Below are positions 24,732-31,802 of a DNA stretch of 32,861 bases, in pieces; within the stretch, counting starts at the first letter, position 1, and each line of letters starts with the position of its first letter. Source of the DNA: an uncultured Bacteroidales bacterium (GTDB lineage: Bacteria; Bacteroidota; Bacteroidia; Bacteroidales; P3); contig CAJOFL010000022.1 in NCBI GenBank assembly GCA_905233895.1, positions 2,138 to 34,998 on the forward strand. The letters run 5' to 3'. A program made the translations under genes and the position numbers. Below the pieces are notes generated by a model that saw only the letters and a program-made list of their open reading frames with translations, was not told where the DNA came from and ran no database searches.

Positions 24732-25688
24732 GACAGCGAAGCGTTTCGGTTTGCACCAACGGTTGAGCAGCGGGGTGATGCTGTTCATCAGCAGGATGGC
24801 GAAACTGACGCCTTCGGGATAGGATCCCCAGTTGCGGATGATAATTGTCAGCAGACCGCAGCCGAATCCGAAGATTAGTTGACCGCTCTTCGCCATCGGA
24901 CTGGTGACCATGTCGGTGGCCATGAAACAGGCTCCGAGCATGATACCGCCGGTGAGGATGGTGGTCAACGGGTCGACGAACTGGTCAGGATTAACCAACC
25001 ACAGGATACAGCTGAACACCGCCGCTGTGCCGATGAAAGCAACGGGAATGTGCCAGGTGATGATTTTCTTGCAGAGCAGGTAGATGGCACCGATAAGGAT
25101 AGCCAATGCCGACACCTCGCCAAGCGATCCGCCCATGTGGCCGAGGAACATATCCCATGCCTGGGGGAGGGCTTCAGCGCCACCTTCCTTCAGGATTCCG
25201 AGGGGGGTGGCTCCAGTGGTCACGTCGAGGGTCATAGGGAACAGGCCTCCTACGGTGGGCCAGGTGGTCATCTGGACGGGGAACGAAATAAGCAGAAACA
25301 CACGGCCTACTAGTGCGGGATTGAACGGGTTTTTGCCCAATCCGCCGAAACTCATCTTGCCGATGCCGATTGCCACAAGGGCACCGATGACCACTATCCA
25401 CAGCATCTGTGGAGTGGCCGGCACGTTGAAGGCCAGCAACAGGCCGGTGACTACGGCCGAGCCGTCGCCGATTGTCGTCGGCACTTTCATTATGAATTTC
25501 TCGATAAGCCATTGGAACAGCACACAGGCGGCTACAGATATGAGGCTTATCAGCAGTGCGTTGAGACCGAAGTAGGCAATGGCCACGAGCAGCGCCGGAA
25601 TGAGCGCCGCGTTGACGCGCCACATGATTTTCTTGGTGGACTCGTCGCTGTGCACGTGGGGCGAGCCGGATATATTCAATAATTTCAT
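24729..25688 (-). CDS. rnfD: Rnf electron transport complex subunit RnfD
   Basis: 319 residues with about eight to nine hydrophobic helices. The covalent-FMN motif is in TLDVTTGATPLGILKEGG (TGATP, FMN on the Thr). Other family segments: SGSPHVHSDESTKKIMWRVN near the N-terminus, GDGSAVVTGLLLAFNVPATP, GGLGKNPFNPALVGRVFLLI, and FMATDMVTSPMAKSGQLIFG near the C-terminus, followed by WGSYPEGVSFAILLMNSITP. RnfD is the membrane flavin subunit through which the ion is thought to pass. It lies 25 bases downstream of rnfC. Confidence 0.95.
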   Translation of the reverse strand: MKLLNISGSPHVHSDESTKKIMWRVNAALIPALLVAIAYFGLNALLISLISVAACVLFQWLIEKFIMKVPTTIGDGSAVVTGLLLAFNVPATPQMLWIVVIGALVAIGIGKMSFGGLGKNPFNPALVGRVFLLISFPVQMTTWPTVGGLFPMTLDVTTGATPLGILKEGGAEALPQAWDMFLGHMGGSLGEVSALAILIGAIYLLCKKIITWHIPVAFIGTAAVFSCILWLVNPDQFVDPLTTILTGGIMLGACFMATDMVTSPMAKSGQLIFGFGCGLLTIIIRNWGSYPEGVSFAILLMNSITPLLNRWCKPKRFAV

Positions 25689-25713
25689 AATTATAGTTGT
25701 TTCTTTATTATAT

Positions 25714-27042
25714 TTATTTCTTGGCGGCCATCATGGCACGGACGCGACCCTTGCCGAGTCGAATCTCGTCGGTAAGCGGCTTGTTGGCCGGACAGCTGAA
25801 GAAGCAGCATCCGCACTCGATGCAATCCAGTATGTTGTGCTCCTTTGCCTCCTCGGTACGGCCCGATTTGACCAGCAGCGAGAAGAGGTAAGGTTCGAGA
25901 CCCATCGGGCAGGCCGATGCGCATTTCCCGCAGCGGATGCAGGCCGTCTCGGGATTGCGGCGGGCTTCACGCTCGCCAATCACGAGGACGCTCGAGTTTC
26001 CCTTCACCGTAGGTGCGTCGAGGTTGACCACGGCTTTACCCATCATAGTGCCGCCGCTGACCACCTTGCCGGTGGTTTCGGGCAACTGGCCGATGGAGTG
26101 GGCGATAATTTCGTTATATGTGGTACCGATGCGGACCACGTAGTTATGCTGGCTCGGAAGCTCCTTGCCGGTGACGGTAAGGATGTTCTCGATGAGCGGT
26201 TTGTTCTTCTGGATGGCCTCATAGACAGAGAAGCAGGTGCCGAGGTTGCTGACCACGCAGCCCACATCGATTGGCAGTTTGCCGCTCGGTACACGGCGGC
26301 CAGTGACGGCGTTGATGAGCTGTTTTTCGGCGCCTTGCGGGTATTTTACCTTCAACGGCTCGACGATGATGCCTTCGAATCCCTTTGCCACCTCTTGCAT
26401 CTTCTTGATGGCGAGGGGCTTGTTGCTTTCAATGCCGATATATGCGTTGGGAACGCCCAGCGCACGGCGCAGGATGCTCACACCGATGCACACCTCTTCG
26501 GCATGCTCCATCATCACGCGGTAGTCACTTGTTAGGTACGGTTCGCATTCGGCGGCGTTGACAATCAGATACTCGGCCTTCTTTCCGTCGGGGATGCTGT
26601 ATTTGATATGGGCGGGGAAGGTGGCGCCACCGAGGCCCACAATGCCCATCTCCTTGAGTTTCGCCACGATCTGGGCGGGCTCCAGCGTACATTCGCGCTT
26701 GATGTCGGGCGTACGGTTGATGGTCTCCATCCATTCGTCGCCCTCCACATTGATGTAAACGGCGGGCTTGGCCAGGCCGAAAGCATCCTTGCAGGTGTCC
26801 ACTTTCAGCACCGTGCCGCTCACGGGCGAGTGTACATTGGCGCACATAAACGTCTGGGCTTCACCGATAAGCTGGCCTACCTTCACCTTGTCGCCTTTCT
26901 GCACTACCGGTGTGGCGGGGGCACCAAGGTGCTGGTTCATAAGCACCACCATCTGTTTGCCCACGGGCATCACCTCGATGGCGGCATCGTTCGATATCTT
27001 ATTCTCTTCGGGGTGTACACCACCCATTCGGAATGTCTTCAT
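25714..27042 (-). CDS. rnfC: Rnf electron transport complex subunit RnfC
   Basis: 442 residues, cytoplasmic. The N-terminal part carries a biotinyl-like barrel (VGKQMVVLMNQHLGAPATPV, VHSPVSGTVLKVDTC); the middle is the NADH/FMN fold with GIVGLGGATFPAHIKYSIP and VNAAECEPYLTSDYRVMMEH; the C-terminus has two 4Fe-4S motifs, CIRCGKCASACPMGLEP and CIECGCCFFSCPANKP. This is the NAD(H)-interacting subunit. The start codon is immediately preceded by four or five heptamers (AACACTG type), so the rnfB-rnfC junction is made wholly of repeat DNA. Confidence 0.95.
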   Translation of the reverse strand: MKTFRMGGVHPEENKISNDAAIEVMPVGKQMVVLMNQHLGAPATPVVQKGDKVKVGQLIGEAQTFMCANVHSPVSGTVLKVDTCKDAFGLAKPAVYINVEGDEWMETINRTPDIKRECTLEPAQIVAKLKEMGIVGLGGATFPAHIKYSIPDGKKAEYLIVNAAECEPYLTSDYRVMMEHAEEVCIGVSILRRALGVPNAYIGIESNKPLAIKKMQEVAKGFEGIIVEPLKVKYPQGAEKQLINAVTGRRVPSGKLPIDVGCVVSNLGTCFSVYEAIQKNKPLIENILTVTGKELPSQHNYVVRIGTTYNEIIAHSIGQLPETTGKVVSGGTMMGKAVVNLDAPTVKGNSSVLVIGEREARRNPETACIRCGKCASACPMGLEPYLFSLLVKSGRTEEAKEHNILDCIECGCCFFSCPANKPLTDEIRLGKGRVRAMMAAKK

Positions 27043-27077
27043 CAGTGTTCAGTGTTTAGTGTTCAGTGTTCAGTTTT
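27043..27077. repeat. Heptamer array at rnfB/rnfC junction
   Basis: Units CAGTGTT, CAGTGTT, TAGTGTT, CAGTGTT, then CAGTTTT on the plus strand. The array begins at the base before the rnfC ATG and runs into the last codons and stop of rnfB (stop 27070-27072). Confidence 0.9.
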
Positions 27078-27978
27078 TTACCTCCACTTTTTCGGCCACC
27101 GGAATCTCTACCTTCTCGGGAGCGGGTTCGGCTGGTTTGGGTTCGGGCTTCTTGGCCGGTGCCGGGAAGTTCACGTCGTGGATGACTTTCTTCGGGCATT
27201 CTACTACGCATTTGCGGCAGGCAATGCACTTCGTGTGGTCGATATACGCCAGGTTGCCTTCCACCGTAATGGCGCTCACGGGGCAGACTTTCTCGCACTT
27301 GCCGCATCCTATGCAGGCGTTGTCGCAGCTCTTCATGGCCACTGCGCCCTTCTCCTTGTTCATGCAGCTGACATAGACTCGGCGGTTATTACGGCCTTTG
27401 CGGCGCAGCTCGATGATACGGCGCGGACAGGCTTTAGCGCATGCGCCGCAAGCGGTGCACTTCTCCTCGTCGACAACGGGGGTGCCGGTGGCGGGGTCGA
27501 TATGTATGGCGCCGAACTGGCAGGCGGCAACACAGTCGCCACAGCCCAGACAACCGAAGGGGCAGCCGCTCTCGCCGGTATAGACAGTGTTCTGGAAAGC
27601 ACAGCTTTGCAGGCCGTCGTAGTTCGAACGGCGCTTCTCGCCGCAGTTCGACGGGTTGCAGCGCACTACGGCCACCAGGGGCTCGCCCTGTTCCACGGCG
27701 CAGCCGAGCAGGGTGGCAATCTTGGCTGCCACTGCGTCGCCGCCGGGGGCGCAACGCAGGCCTTCTAGGCTATGCTGCGCCACACAGGCCTCGGCAAAGG
27801 CCCGGCAGCCGGCTTTTCCGCACCCACCGCAGTTGGCTCCGGGCAACACCTCGGCCACTTCGTCGATTAGCGGGTCCTCAACGACCTTGAATTTCTGCGC
27901 CACAAAGTACAGCACCACGGCGAACAAGGCACCGATGGCGCCCAGCACAACTACCGCAATTAGAATGTCTTGAGTCAT
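27070..27978 (-). CDS. rnfB: Rnf electron transport complex subunit RnfB
   Basis: 302 residues. An N-terminal membrane helix (about 5-25) precedes a Cys motif C50-x2-C53-x4-C58 with C76 (GANCGGCGKAGC), then iron-sulfur motifs in series: GCLGCGDCVAACQFGAI, CTACGACAKACPRRIIE, CIGCGKCEKVCPVSAIT and CIACRKCVVECPKKVI. RnfB takes electrons from reduced ferredoxin and feeds the membrane chain. The C-terminal 35 residues are a Pro-Lys-Glu-Val repeat-like tail. It is the first gene of the rnf operon, with its own consensus promoter and about 52 bases of leader. Confidence 0.95.
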   Translation of the reverse strand: MTQDILIAVVVLGAIGALFAVVLYFVAQKFKVVEDPLIDEVAEVLPGANCGGCGKAGCRAFAEACVAQHSLEGLRCAPGGDAVAAKIATLLGCAVEQGEPLVAVVRCNPSNCGEKRRSNYDGLQSCAFQNTVYTGESGCPFGCLGCGDCVAACQFGAIHIDPATGTPVVDEEKCTACGACAKACPRRIIELRRKGRNNRRVYVSCMNKEKGAVAMKSCDNACIGCGKCEKVCPVSAITVEGNLAYIDHTKCIACRKCVVECPKKVIHDVNFPAPAKKPEPKPAEPAPEKVEIPVAEKVEVKN

Positions 27979-28035
27979 GTTATTGTTATTGTTTTAGGAT
28001 TATTCGTTCTCGTTTTTATATTATTTTTCAAAATG

Positions 28036-28066
28036 CAAAGATACTTAAAATATATAATACGGCAAA
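28036..28066 (-). promoter_or_regulatory. Bacteroidota promoter for rnf operon
   Basis: On the minus strand TTTG (28066-28063), 19 bases, TATCTTTG (28043-28036): a full consensus match. The start would be near 28030. Confidence 0.75.
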
Positions 28067-28171
28067 ATTTTTTTTTCCACACCCGGTTTATTATCTCCAA
28101 CCACTCGCGGAAACCACTCGATGAATCCCTCCTGAAATACAATTTATTTGACCATATGTCGTTATTTTAGC

Positions 28172-28855
28172 ATGAAAAACGTAATCTATGGAATGAAACA
28201 GGTTGAGGACTGCGCCGGGATGATGGACCTCATCGGCGAGGCCGGGATGCTTCCGCTGCTCGCAGGTTCGGTGCCGGGCTTTTCGGCCGACGAGATGGTC
28301 GTGCCCGAATGCCGCTATGTGCGGCTCGACGACGGCGGCTGGGACTGGCCGCTCTGGGATTGGAAGGGGCCGCTGGTGACCGAAGGGGGCTTCGCCTACG
28401 GCAAGTTCTTCGCCGGCAAGGCGGGTTTCGTTACCATGGAGTGGTGGCCCGACCTCTGCAACTGGCGCCGCTCACGCTATCCGGTTCCCGACGAGGACAC
28501 CGTCGAGGGGGCTATCCTCGAGGTGTTGCAGACCTGCGGCAATATGATTACCCGCGATTTGCGCTCGGCCTGTGGCTTCGACGGGCCTAAGCTGCGCTCC
28601 CGATTCGACTCCTATGTCACCCGCCTGCAGATGGCCTGCCGCGTGGTGACCGAGGATTTTGTCTATCCCACCGACAAATATGGCAACCGCTACGGCTGGG
28701 GCTGGGCGCTGCTGAACACTCCCGAGCACCTGTTCGGACACGATGCCTGCTCCTGTCCGCGTACGCCCGCGGAGAGCCGCGACCGTCTGCTGACGCACCT
28801 GCGCGAGCTGCTCCCGCAGGCCACGGAGCGACAGCTGGACCGTTTACTGGGTTGA
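28172..28855 (+). CDS. AlkZ-related winged-helix protein
   Basis: 227 residues from the ATG at 28172 (MKNVIYGMKQVEDCAGMMDL); an in-frame ATG at 28148 would add eight residues. Recognisable family text: GMLPLLAGSVPGFSADEMVV, WDWPLWDWKGPLV, GFAYGKFFAGKAGFVTMEWW, PDLCNWRR, then SRFDSYVTRLQMACRVVTED and NRYGWGWALLNTPEHLFG. I recall this family as short, AlkZ-related (YcaQ-like, HTH_42 clan) proteins, seen as single genes in gut Bacteroidota and Clostridia; the relation to DNA glycosylases is distant and no activity is established. It stands alone, divergent from rnfB, GC-rich, and is followed by a strong terminator. Confidence 0.65.
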   Translation: MKNVIYGMKQVEDCAGMMDLIGEAGMLPLLAGSVPGFSADEMVVPECRYVRLDDGGWDWPLWDWKGPLVTEGGFAYGKFFAGKAGFVTMEWWPDLCNWRRSRYPVPDEDTVEGAILEVLQTCGNMITRDLRSACGFDGPKLRSRFDSYVTRLQMACRVVTEDFVYPTDKYGNRYGWGWALLNTPEHLFGHDACSCPRTPAESRDRLLTHLRELLPQATERQLDRLLG

Positions 28856-28872
28856 TCGCCGAGAAAAAAAAC

Positions 28873-28912
28873 AAGCCTCAAGATATATCGTGAGCGATAT
28901 ATCTTGAGGCTT
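28873..28912 (+). terminator. Strong intrinsic terminator after AlkZ-related gene
   Basis: A perfect 18-bp stem (28873-28890 with 28895-28912, core CCTCAAGATATATCG), TGAG loop, T-rich tail CTTTCTTTTTG on the plus strand. An A-run before the stem could let it work on the other strand too. Confidence 0.9.
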
Positions 28913-29079
28913 CTTTCTTTTTGTTCTGACGATAGCCGTCACTCGGCTCCGCCCACCCACCGATAACGTCTCATGACAAAAAAATGTTAAAAATTATAGA
29001 TAAGATACTATGAATCAATGTAGTATATAGTTAATCTTGACTTAATTCCCAGATAATCAGTACTTACACCCCTCTAGGT

Positions 29080-29148
29080 CTTACTCATCTCCTACTCAAC
29101 TCCTAGTATACGCCTACTCAACACCTACTCGAGTAAGTGTTGAATAGG
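29080..29148. repeat. 11-base tandem array ending in a hairpin
   Basis: Five units of 11 bases (CCTACTCAACT type): 29080-29090, 29091-29101, 29102-29112 (diverged), 29113-29123, 29124-29134. The last two units and the bases after them fold into a hairpin, 29113-29124 with 29137-29148 (one mismatch), enclosing the palindrome TACTCGAGTA. Apart from this array the gene-free stretch 28921-29265 shows AT-rich DNA in which I see no gene or promoter. Confidence 0.75.
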
Positions 29149-29265
29149 GGAAGAAAAATTGATGATAAAAATAAGTCGTGTACGATATACTTTGTTCTCC
29201 CCGCGTTTGTGGATCCCTGTTCTCCGGAAATATTACCCCACGTAAAACCGATAGCCACGAAAAAT

Positions 29266-29297
29266 TTTGGCCAATTGGAAATAAATTCGTATTTTTG
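29266..29297 (+). promoter_or_regulatory. Strong Bacteroidota promoter upstream of structured RNA
   Basis: TTTG at 29266-29269, 20 bases, TATTTTTG at 29290-29297: exact consensus and spacing. The predicted start, about 29303, coincides with the first base of a hairpin. There is no start codon of a credible gene for over 300 bases. Confidence 0.8.
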
Positions 29298-29299
29298 CA

Positions 29300-29540
29300 C
29301 TTGCTTTCGAGAGCGAAAGCAGTAAGCAAGAAAAGCATTGCGATATTGTCCTTTGATAGAAATTCGCCAAGTTTCACGAGGAGGGACCGAGCATTTATGC
29401 TTTCGCTTGATTATGTATGCTAAACCTTTTTAGCATATCTTCAGGCGTGAGATATGTTCCATTAGACCCCGTTTCCTCAAAGGTGTTTGGCGATACCTCT
29501 ATCAAGACGGACATGAGCACATAACCTCATGCCTTTTCTT
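29300..29540 (+). ncRNA. Unidentified structured RNA, about 240 nt
   Basis: No coding potential, yet dense pairing. The 5' end forms GCTTTCG-AGAG-CGAAAGC (29303-29320), or alternatively an outer CTTGCTT/AAGCAAG stem (29300-29330). Then a long-range rod: TGTCC 29347-29351 with GGACA 29509-29513; TTGATAG 29353-29359 with CTATCAA 29499-29505; TCGCCAA 29364-29370 with TTGGCGA 29487-29493; GAGGA 29378-29382 with TCCTC 29474-29478; GGG 29383-29385 with CCC 29468-29470. Inside is a 9-bp hairpin, TATGCTAAA 29416-29424 with 29429-29437, overlapping an alternative stem 29435-29440/29450-29455. It ends in a weak hairpin and T-rich tail. It lacks the signature sequences of tmRNA, RNase P RNA and SRP RNA. 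It may be a free RNA or the leader of the next operon. Confidence 0.55.
29512..29537 (+). terminator. Weak terminator hairpin at end of structured RNA
   Basis: CATGAG (29512-29517) pairs with CTCATG (29526-29531), followed by CCTTTTCTT. Its first two bases also belong to the closing stem of the upstream rod, so the two folds compete: a possible read-through switch. Confidence 0.45.
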
Positions 29541-29615
29541 ATTGTTATAAGTTAACGTTCCGTTGGAGGGTCGGAGTAATAAAAGTTGCGCCCGACACGT
29601 ATAAGGGTATGGAAT

Positions 29616-30158
29616 ATGCATCCAGAAATCGACAAAATGGTGAAAATGGCCCAGAGCAGAGGTTCTATCTCCACCGTACAGCGAGACATGATTCTCAACA
29701 AGGCCCGCGAACTTGGCGACGACCCCATGGAGGTTGAATTTATTCTCTCAGGCCTCGCTATCAGTGACACCACAGGCGCACAGTCTGCCAACCAAAGTGG
29801 CCCAAACCAGTCACAGCAGCAATACGCCTACCAACAGCCTCGTCCCGCATATGCACCTCAACAGCAACAGCAGTTCAACAATGGTGCAACTATGCCCGAC
29901 AAGTCTAACAAGACATCGTTGCTTCTTGGCATAGGTTCAACAGCGTTAGGTGTAGTTGGTTTTGCAGCGGCAATAATCGCGCTACTCGGTCTTGCTGCCG
30001 GCATTTTCGGTTTGATTCGATCAAAGAAAGGGAAGGCACAGTTTGCCGAGGTTCAGGGTCCAAATATCAAGAACCCTTTCCAGGCGGCTTTTGTCTTATC
30101 TATAATCGGTGTTGCCATATCCGGACTTGCATTCCTTGTGAATTTGGCGGGTTCATAA
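29616..30158 (+). CDS. Membrane protein with shared N-terminal module, gene 1 of 3
   Basis: 180 residues from ATG 29616 (MHPEIDKMVKMAQSRGSIST). The start is fixed by alignment with the next two proteins, which begin at the same residue. Residues 1-47 are the shared module, two helices ending GDDPMEVEFILSGL; about 50-95 is a Gln/Pro/Tyr-rich, probably disordered linker; about 100-135 and 156-178 are hydrophobic membrane segments (LLLGIGSTALGVVGFAAAII, AAFVLSIIGVAISGLAFLV) separated by a basic cytoplasmic loop (RSKKGKAQFAEVQGPNIKNP). The C-terminal part resembles small DUF4190-type membrane proteins. The function is unknown. The leader upstream contains the structured RNA; no closer promoter is seen. 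Confidence 0.75.
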   Translation: MHPEIDKMVKMAQSRGSISTVQRDMILNKARELGDDPMEVEFILSGLAISDTTGAQSANQSGPNQSQQQYAYQQPRPAYAPQQQQQFNNGATMPDKSNKTSLLLGIGSTALGVVGFAAAIIALLGLAAGIFGLIRSKKGKAQFAEVQGPNIKNPFQAAFVLSIIGVAISGLAFLVNLAGS

Positions 30159-30173
30159 TAAAATTTTCACGGT

Positions 30174-30851
30174 ATGCATACAGATGTTGAGCGATTAATC
30201 GCTATGGCAAAAAGCGCGGGATTCATTACCCCGCGTCAGCATGAAATGATTCTCGGCAAAGCCCGTGCACTTGGTGATGACATTGTGGAGGTGGAGTTCT
30301 ACCTTGATGACATACCAGTGAAAGAGGAACCTACGCCCGCAAGCAACACGCAAACTTACGCCCGCCCCAACCAGGCTTACTCTGCCCAGACCAACCAATC
30401 CACGCAGAACACTACTGTAGAAGCGAAGCCTGAAAAGAAGAAGAAAAAGAAAAGCAAGTGGATATGGATTGTTTTGCTCATTATAGTGGTGGGGTTTGTA
30501 GTATTCGCTGTGGCGAGTATCATGTCCGACAGGGCAGCTATAAACAGCGTGAACAACTACTACAACAATGTCAACTACACCGATTGGGATAGCGAGTTGA
30601 CACGTTTCAACAACGGATGGGACTCCTATTTCGGCGAGTTGGCAATGGGCCGACCTATGGATGAGGTTGACAACGAATATATTTGGCTAAACGTACTGAA
30701 CAACAACATTGAAAATGCATATTATACCGGTCAGTTGACACCCGAGCAGCAGAATCGATATGCGCAAATAATAAACAAGGTGCAGAATCAAGCTGCCACT
30801 TATGCAATTGGTGCCGGTGCGATGTACCTGCTAAATCAAATATTCAACTAA
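30174..30851 (+). CDS. Single-pass membrane protein with shared N-terminal module, gene 2 of 3
   Basis: 225 residues, 15 bases after gene 1. Residues 1-47 align without gaps to genes 1 and 3 (MHTDVERLIAMAKSAGFITP to EFYLDDI). A linker of about 35 residues is followed by a Lys cluster (EKKKKKKSK, 87-95), one membrane helix (96-117, WIWIVLLIIVVGFVVFAVAS) and about 105 residues on the other side, rich in Asn and Tyr (SVNNYYNNVNYTDWDSELTR, VLNNNIENAYYTGQLTPEQQ) and ending in a hydrophobic GAGAMYLLNQIFN. By the positive-inside rule the shared module is cytoplasmic and the tail periplasmic. I recognise no family for the tail; the arrangement looks like a sensor. Confidence 0.75.
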   Translation: MHTDVERLIAMAKSAGFITPRQHEMILGKARALGDDIVEVEFYLDDIPVKEEPTPASNTQTYARPNQAYSAQTNQSTQNTTVEAKPEKKKKKKSKWIWIVLLIIVVGFVVFAVASIMSDRAAINSVNNYYNNVNYTDWDSELTRFNNGWDSYFGELAMGRPMDEVDNEYIWLNVLNNNIENAYYTGQLTPEQQNRYAQIINKVQNQAATYAIGAGAMYLLNQIFN

Positions 30852-30863
30852 TTTCAATCCATC

Positions 30864-31679
30864 ATGCATCCAGATACAGAAAGACTTATCGCCATGGCGC
30901 AAAGCAAGGACAGCATCACACAGCTGCAGCAGGAGATGATACTTGCCAAAGCTCGCGATATGGGCGACGACCTCGTTGAGGTGGAGTTTATGCTTGCAGG
31001 CATTCCTGTGGAAGATTCCGCTCACGAGGTACACCCACAGGCAGCTCCCATCCCTGCAACCAAGAAATGCCAGCACTGCGGCGGGGAGATCCCTGCCGAC
31101 GCCATAAAATGCTACCATTGCCATAAATGGGTAGCACCCGAGACTCAAGAACATATCTCCTACATCACCGACGTGTCGGATCAAAGCGCAACAGGCTTCA
31201 TTAAATCCCAGTTGACCAAAGGAACTTTCTTGAAGAAATGCCCTTACTGCAGCATGGATATCCCGACAACAGCGTTCAAGTGCAGTCATTGCGCCGAGTT
31301 TGTCGACTTCCACTTCGTAGTTCGAAAAACATCCAAGTTTCAGAACATCGCAAATACAAATTTCCATTCTCAAAACGACAATGTCAGGGAGTTCCGTGTT
31401 GACGGCGATATGTTGTATATAGCGCTTATGAGCGGCTTTGAAATGAGCGCACATATCAGTGAATGTTCTGTCAAGTTTACCAACATCGAGGCATTCAAGG
31501 TAAGATACAAGCAAGCAGAAATCACAGCTAATGGCAAGACTCTCACATTTACAAACCAAGGCTATGGTTTTGACCCGAAAGAATGGAACGCAATATTTGA
31601 GTTTATTGAAAACTCGTTGCCAAGCGAAGAAGGTTTCCTGTCAAAGGCTGCCCCATGGCTTGAATTGTTCCAGGGGTAA
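30864..31679 (+). CDS. Double zinc-ribbon protein with shared N-terminal module, gene 3 of 3
   Basis: 271 residues, 12 bases after gene 2. Residues 1-47 are the shared module (MHPDTERLIAMAQSKDSITQ to EFMLAGI). Two zinc ribbons follow: C69, C72, C83, C86 (KCQHCGGEIPADAIKCYHC) and C126, C129, C140, C143 (CPYCSMDIPTTAFKCSHC). The last 110 residues, from about REFRVDGDMLYIALMSGFEM, look like a PH-like or other small beta-rich fold with a final helix (EWNAIFEFIENSLP). No membrane segment is seen, so it is cytoplasmic. Zinc ribbons of this paired type usually bind protein or nucleic acid. A strong terminator follows. In combination with genes 1 and 2 it may form one complex through the common module. 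Confidence 0.75.
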   Translation: MHPDTERLIAMAQSKDSITQLQQEMILAKARDMGDDLVEVEFMLAGIPVEDSAHEVHPQAAPIPATKKCQHCGGEIPADAIKCYHCHKWVAPETQEHISYITDVSDQSATGFIKSQLTKGTFLKKCPYCSMDIPTTAFKCSHCAEFVDFHFVVRKTSKFQNIANTNFHSQNDNVREFRVDGDMLYIALMSGFEMSAHISECSVKFTNIEAFKVRYKQAEITANGKTLTFTNQGYGFDPKEWNAIFEFIENSLPSEEGFLSKAAPWLELFQG

Positions 31680-31704
31680 TAACGAGACGTATCCACCTTA
31701 TTAT

Positions 31705-31743
31705 CATGCTCATGATTCATCCATAATCATGAGCATGTTTTTT
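31705..31743 (+). terminator. Intrinsic terminator of the three-gene operon
   Basis: A 12-bp perfect stem (CATGCTCATGAT, 31705-31716, with 31726-31737), nine-base loop, then six T. It lies 25 bases after the stop of gene 3. Confidence 0.92.
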
Positions 31744-31802
31744 CATTGGTATGGGTACTCTATAAGAACACTATCGGAACCATGGCGTTACCATATACCG
31801 AG

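Noticed and set aside
25579-27768. Long plus-strand open frames opposite rnfD, rnfC and rnfB (318 and 386 codons)
   Set aside because: They are mirror frames of GC-rich, strongly biased rnf genes; the translations are His/Gly/Val-rich with no domain, while the minus strand gives complete Rnf subunits.
5874-29134. Tandem 11-base and 7-base arrays as CRISPR
   Set aside because: Units are contiguous without spacers, far shorter than CRISPR repeats, and no cas genes are present.
29178-29423. Short plus-strand open frame overlapping the promoter and 5' part of the structured RNA
   Set aside because: It spans the promoter, has no protein-like composition, and its stop lies inside a hairpin.
29300-29540. 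tmRNA, RNase P RNA or SRP RNA identity for the structured RNA
   Set aside because: The tRNA-like ends of tmRNA, the GAGGAAAGTC core of RNase P RNA and the GGAAGC-type SRP loop are absent; 6S RNA could not be ruled in or out.
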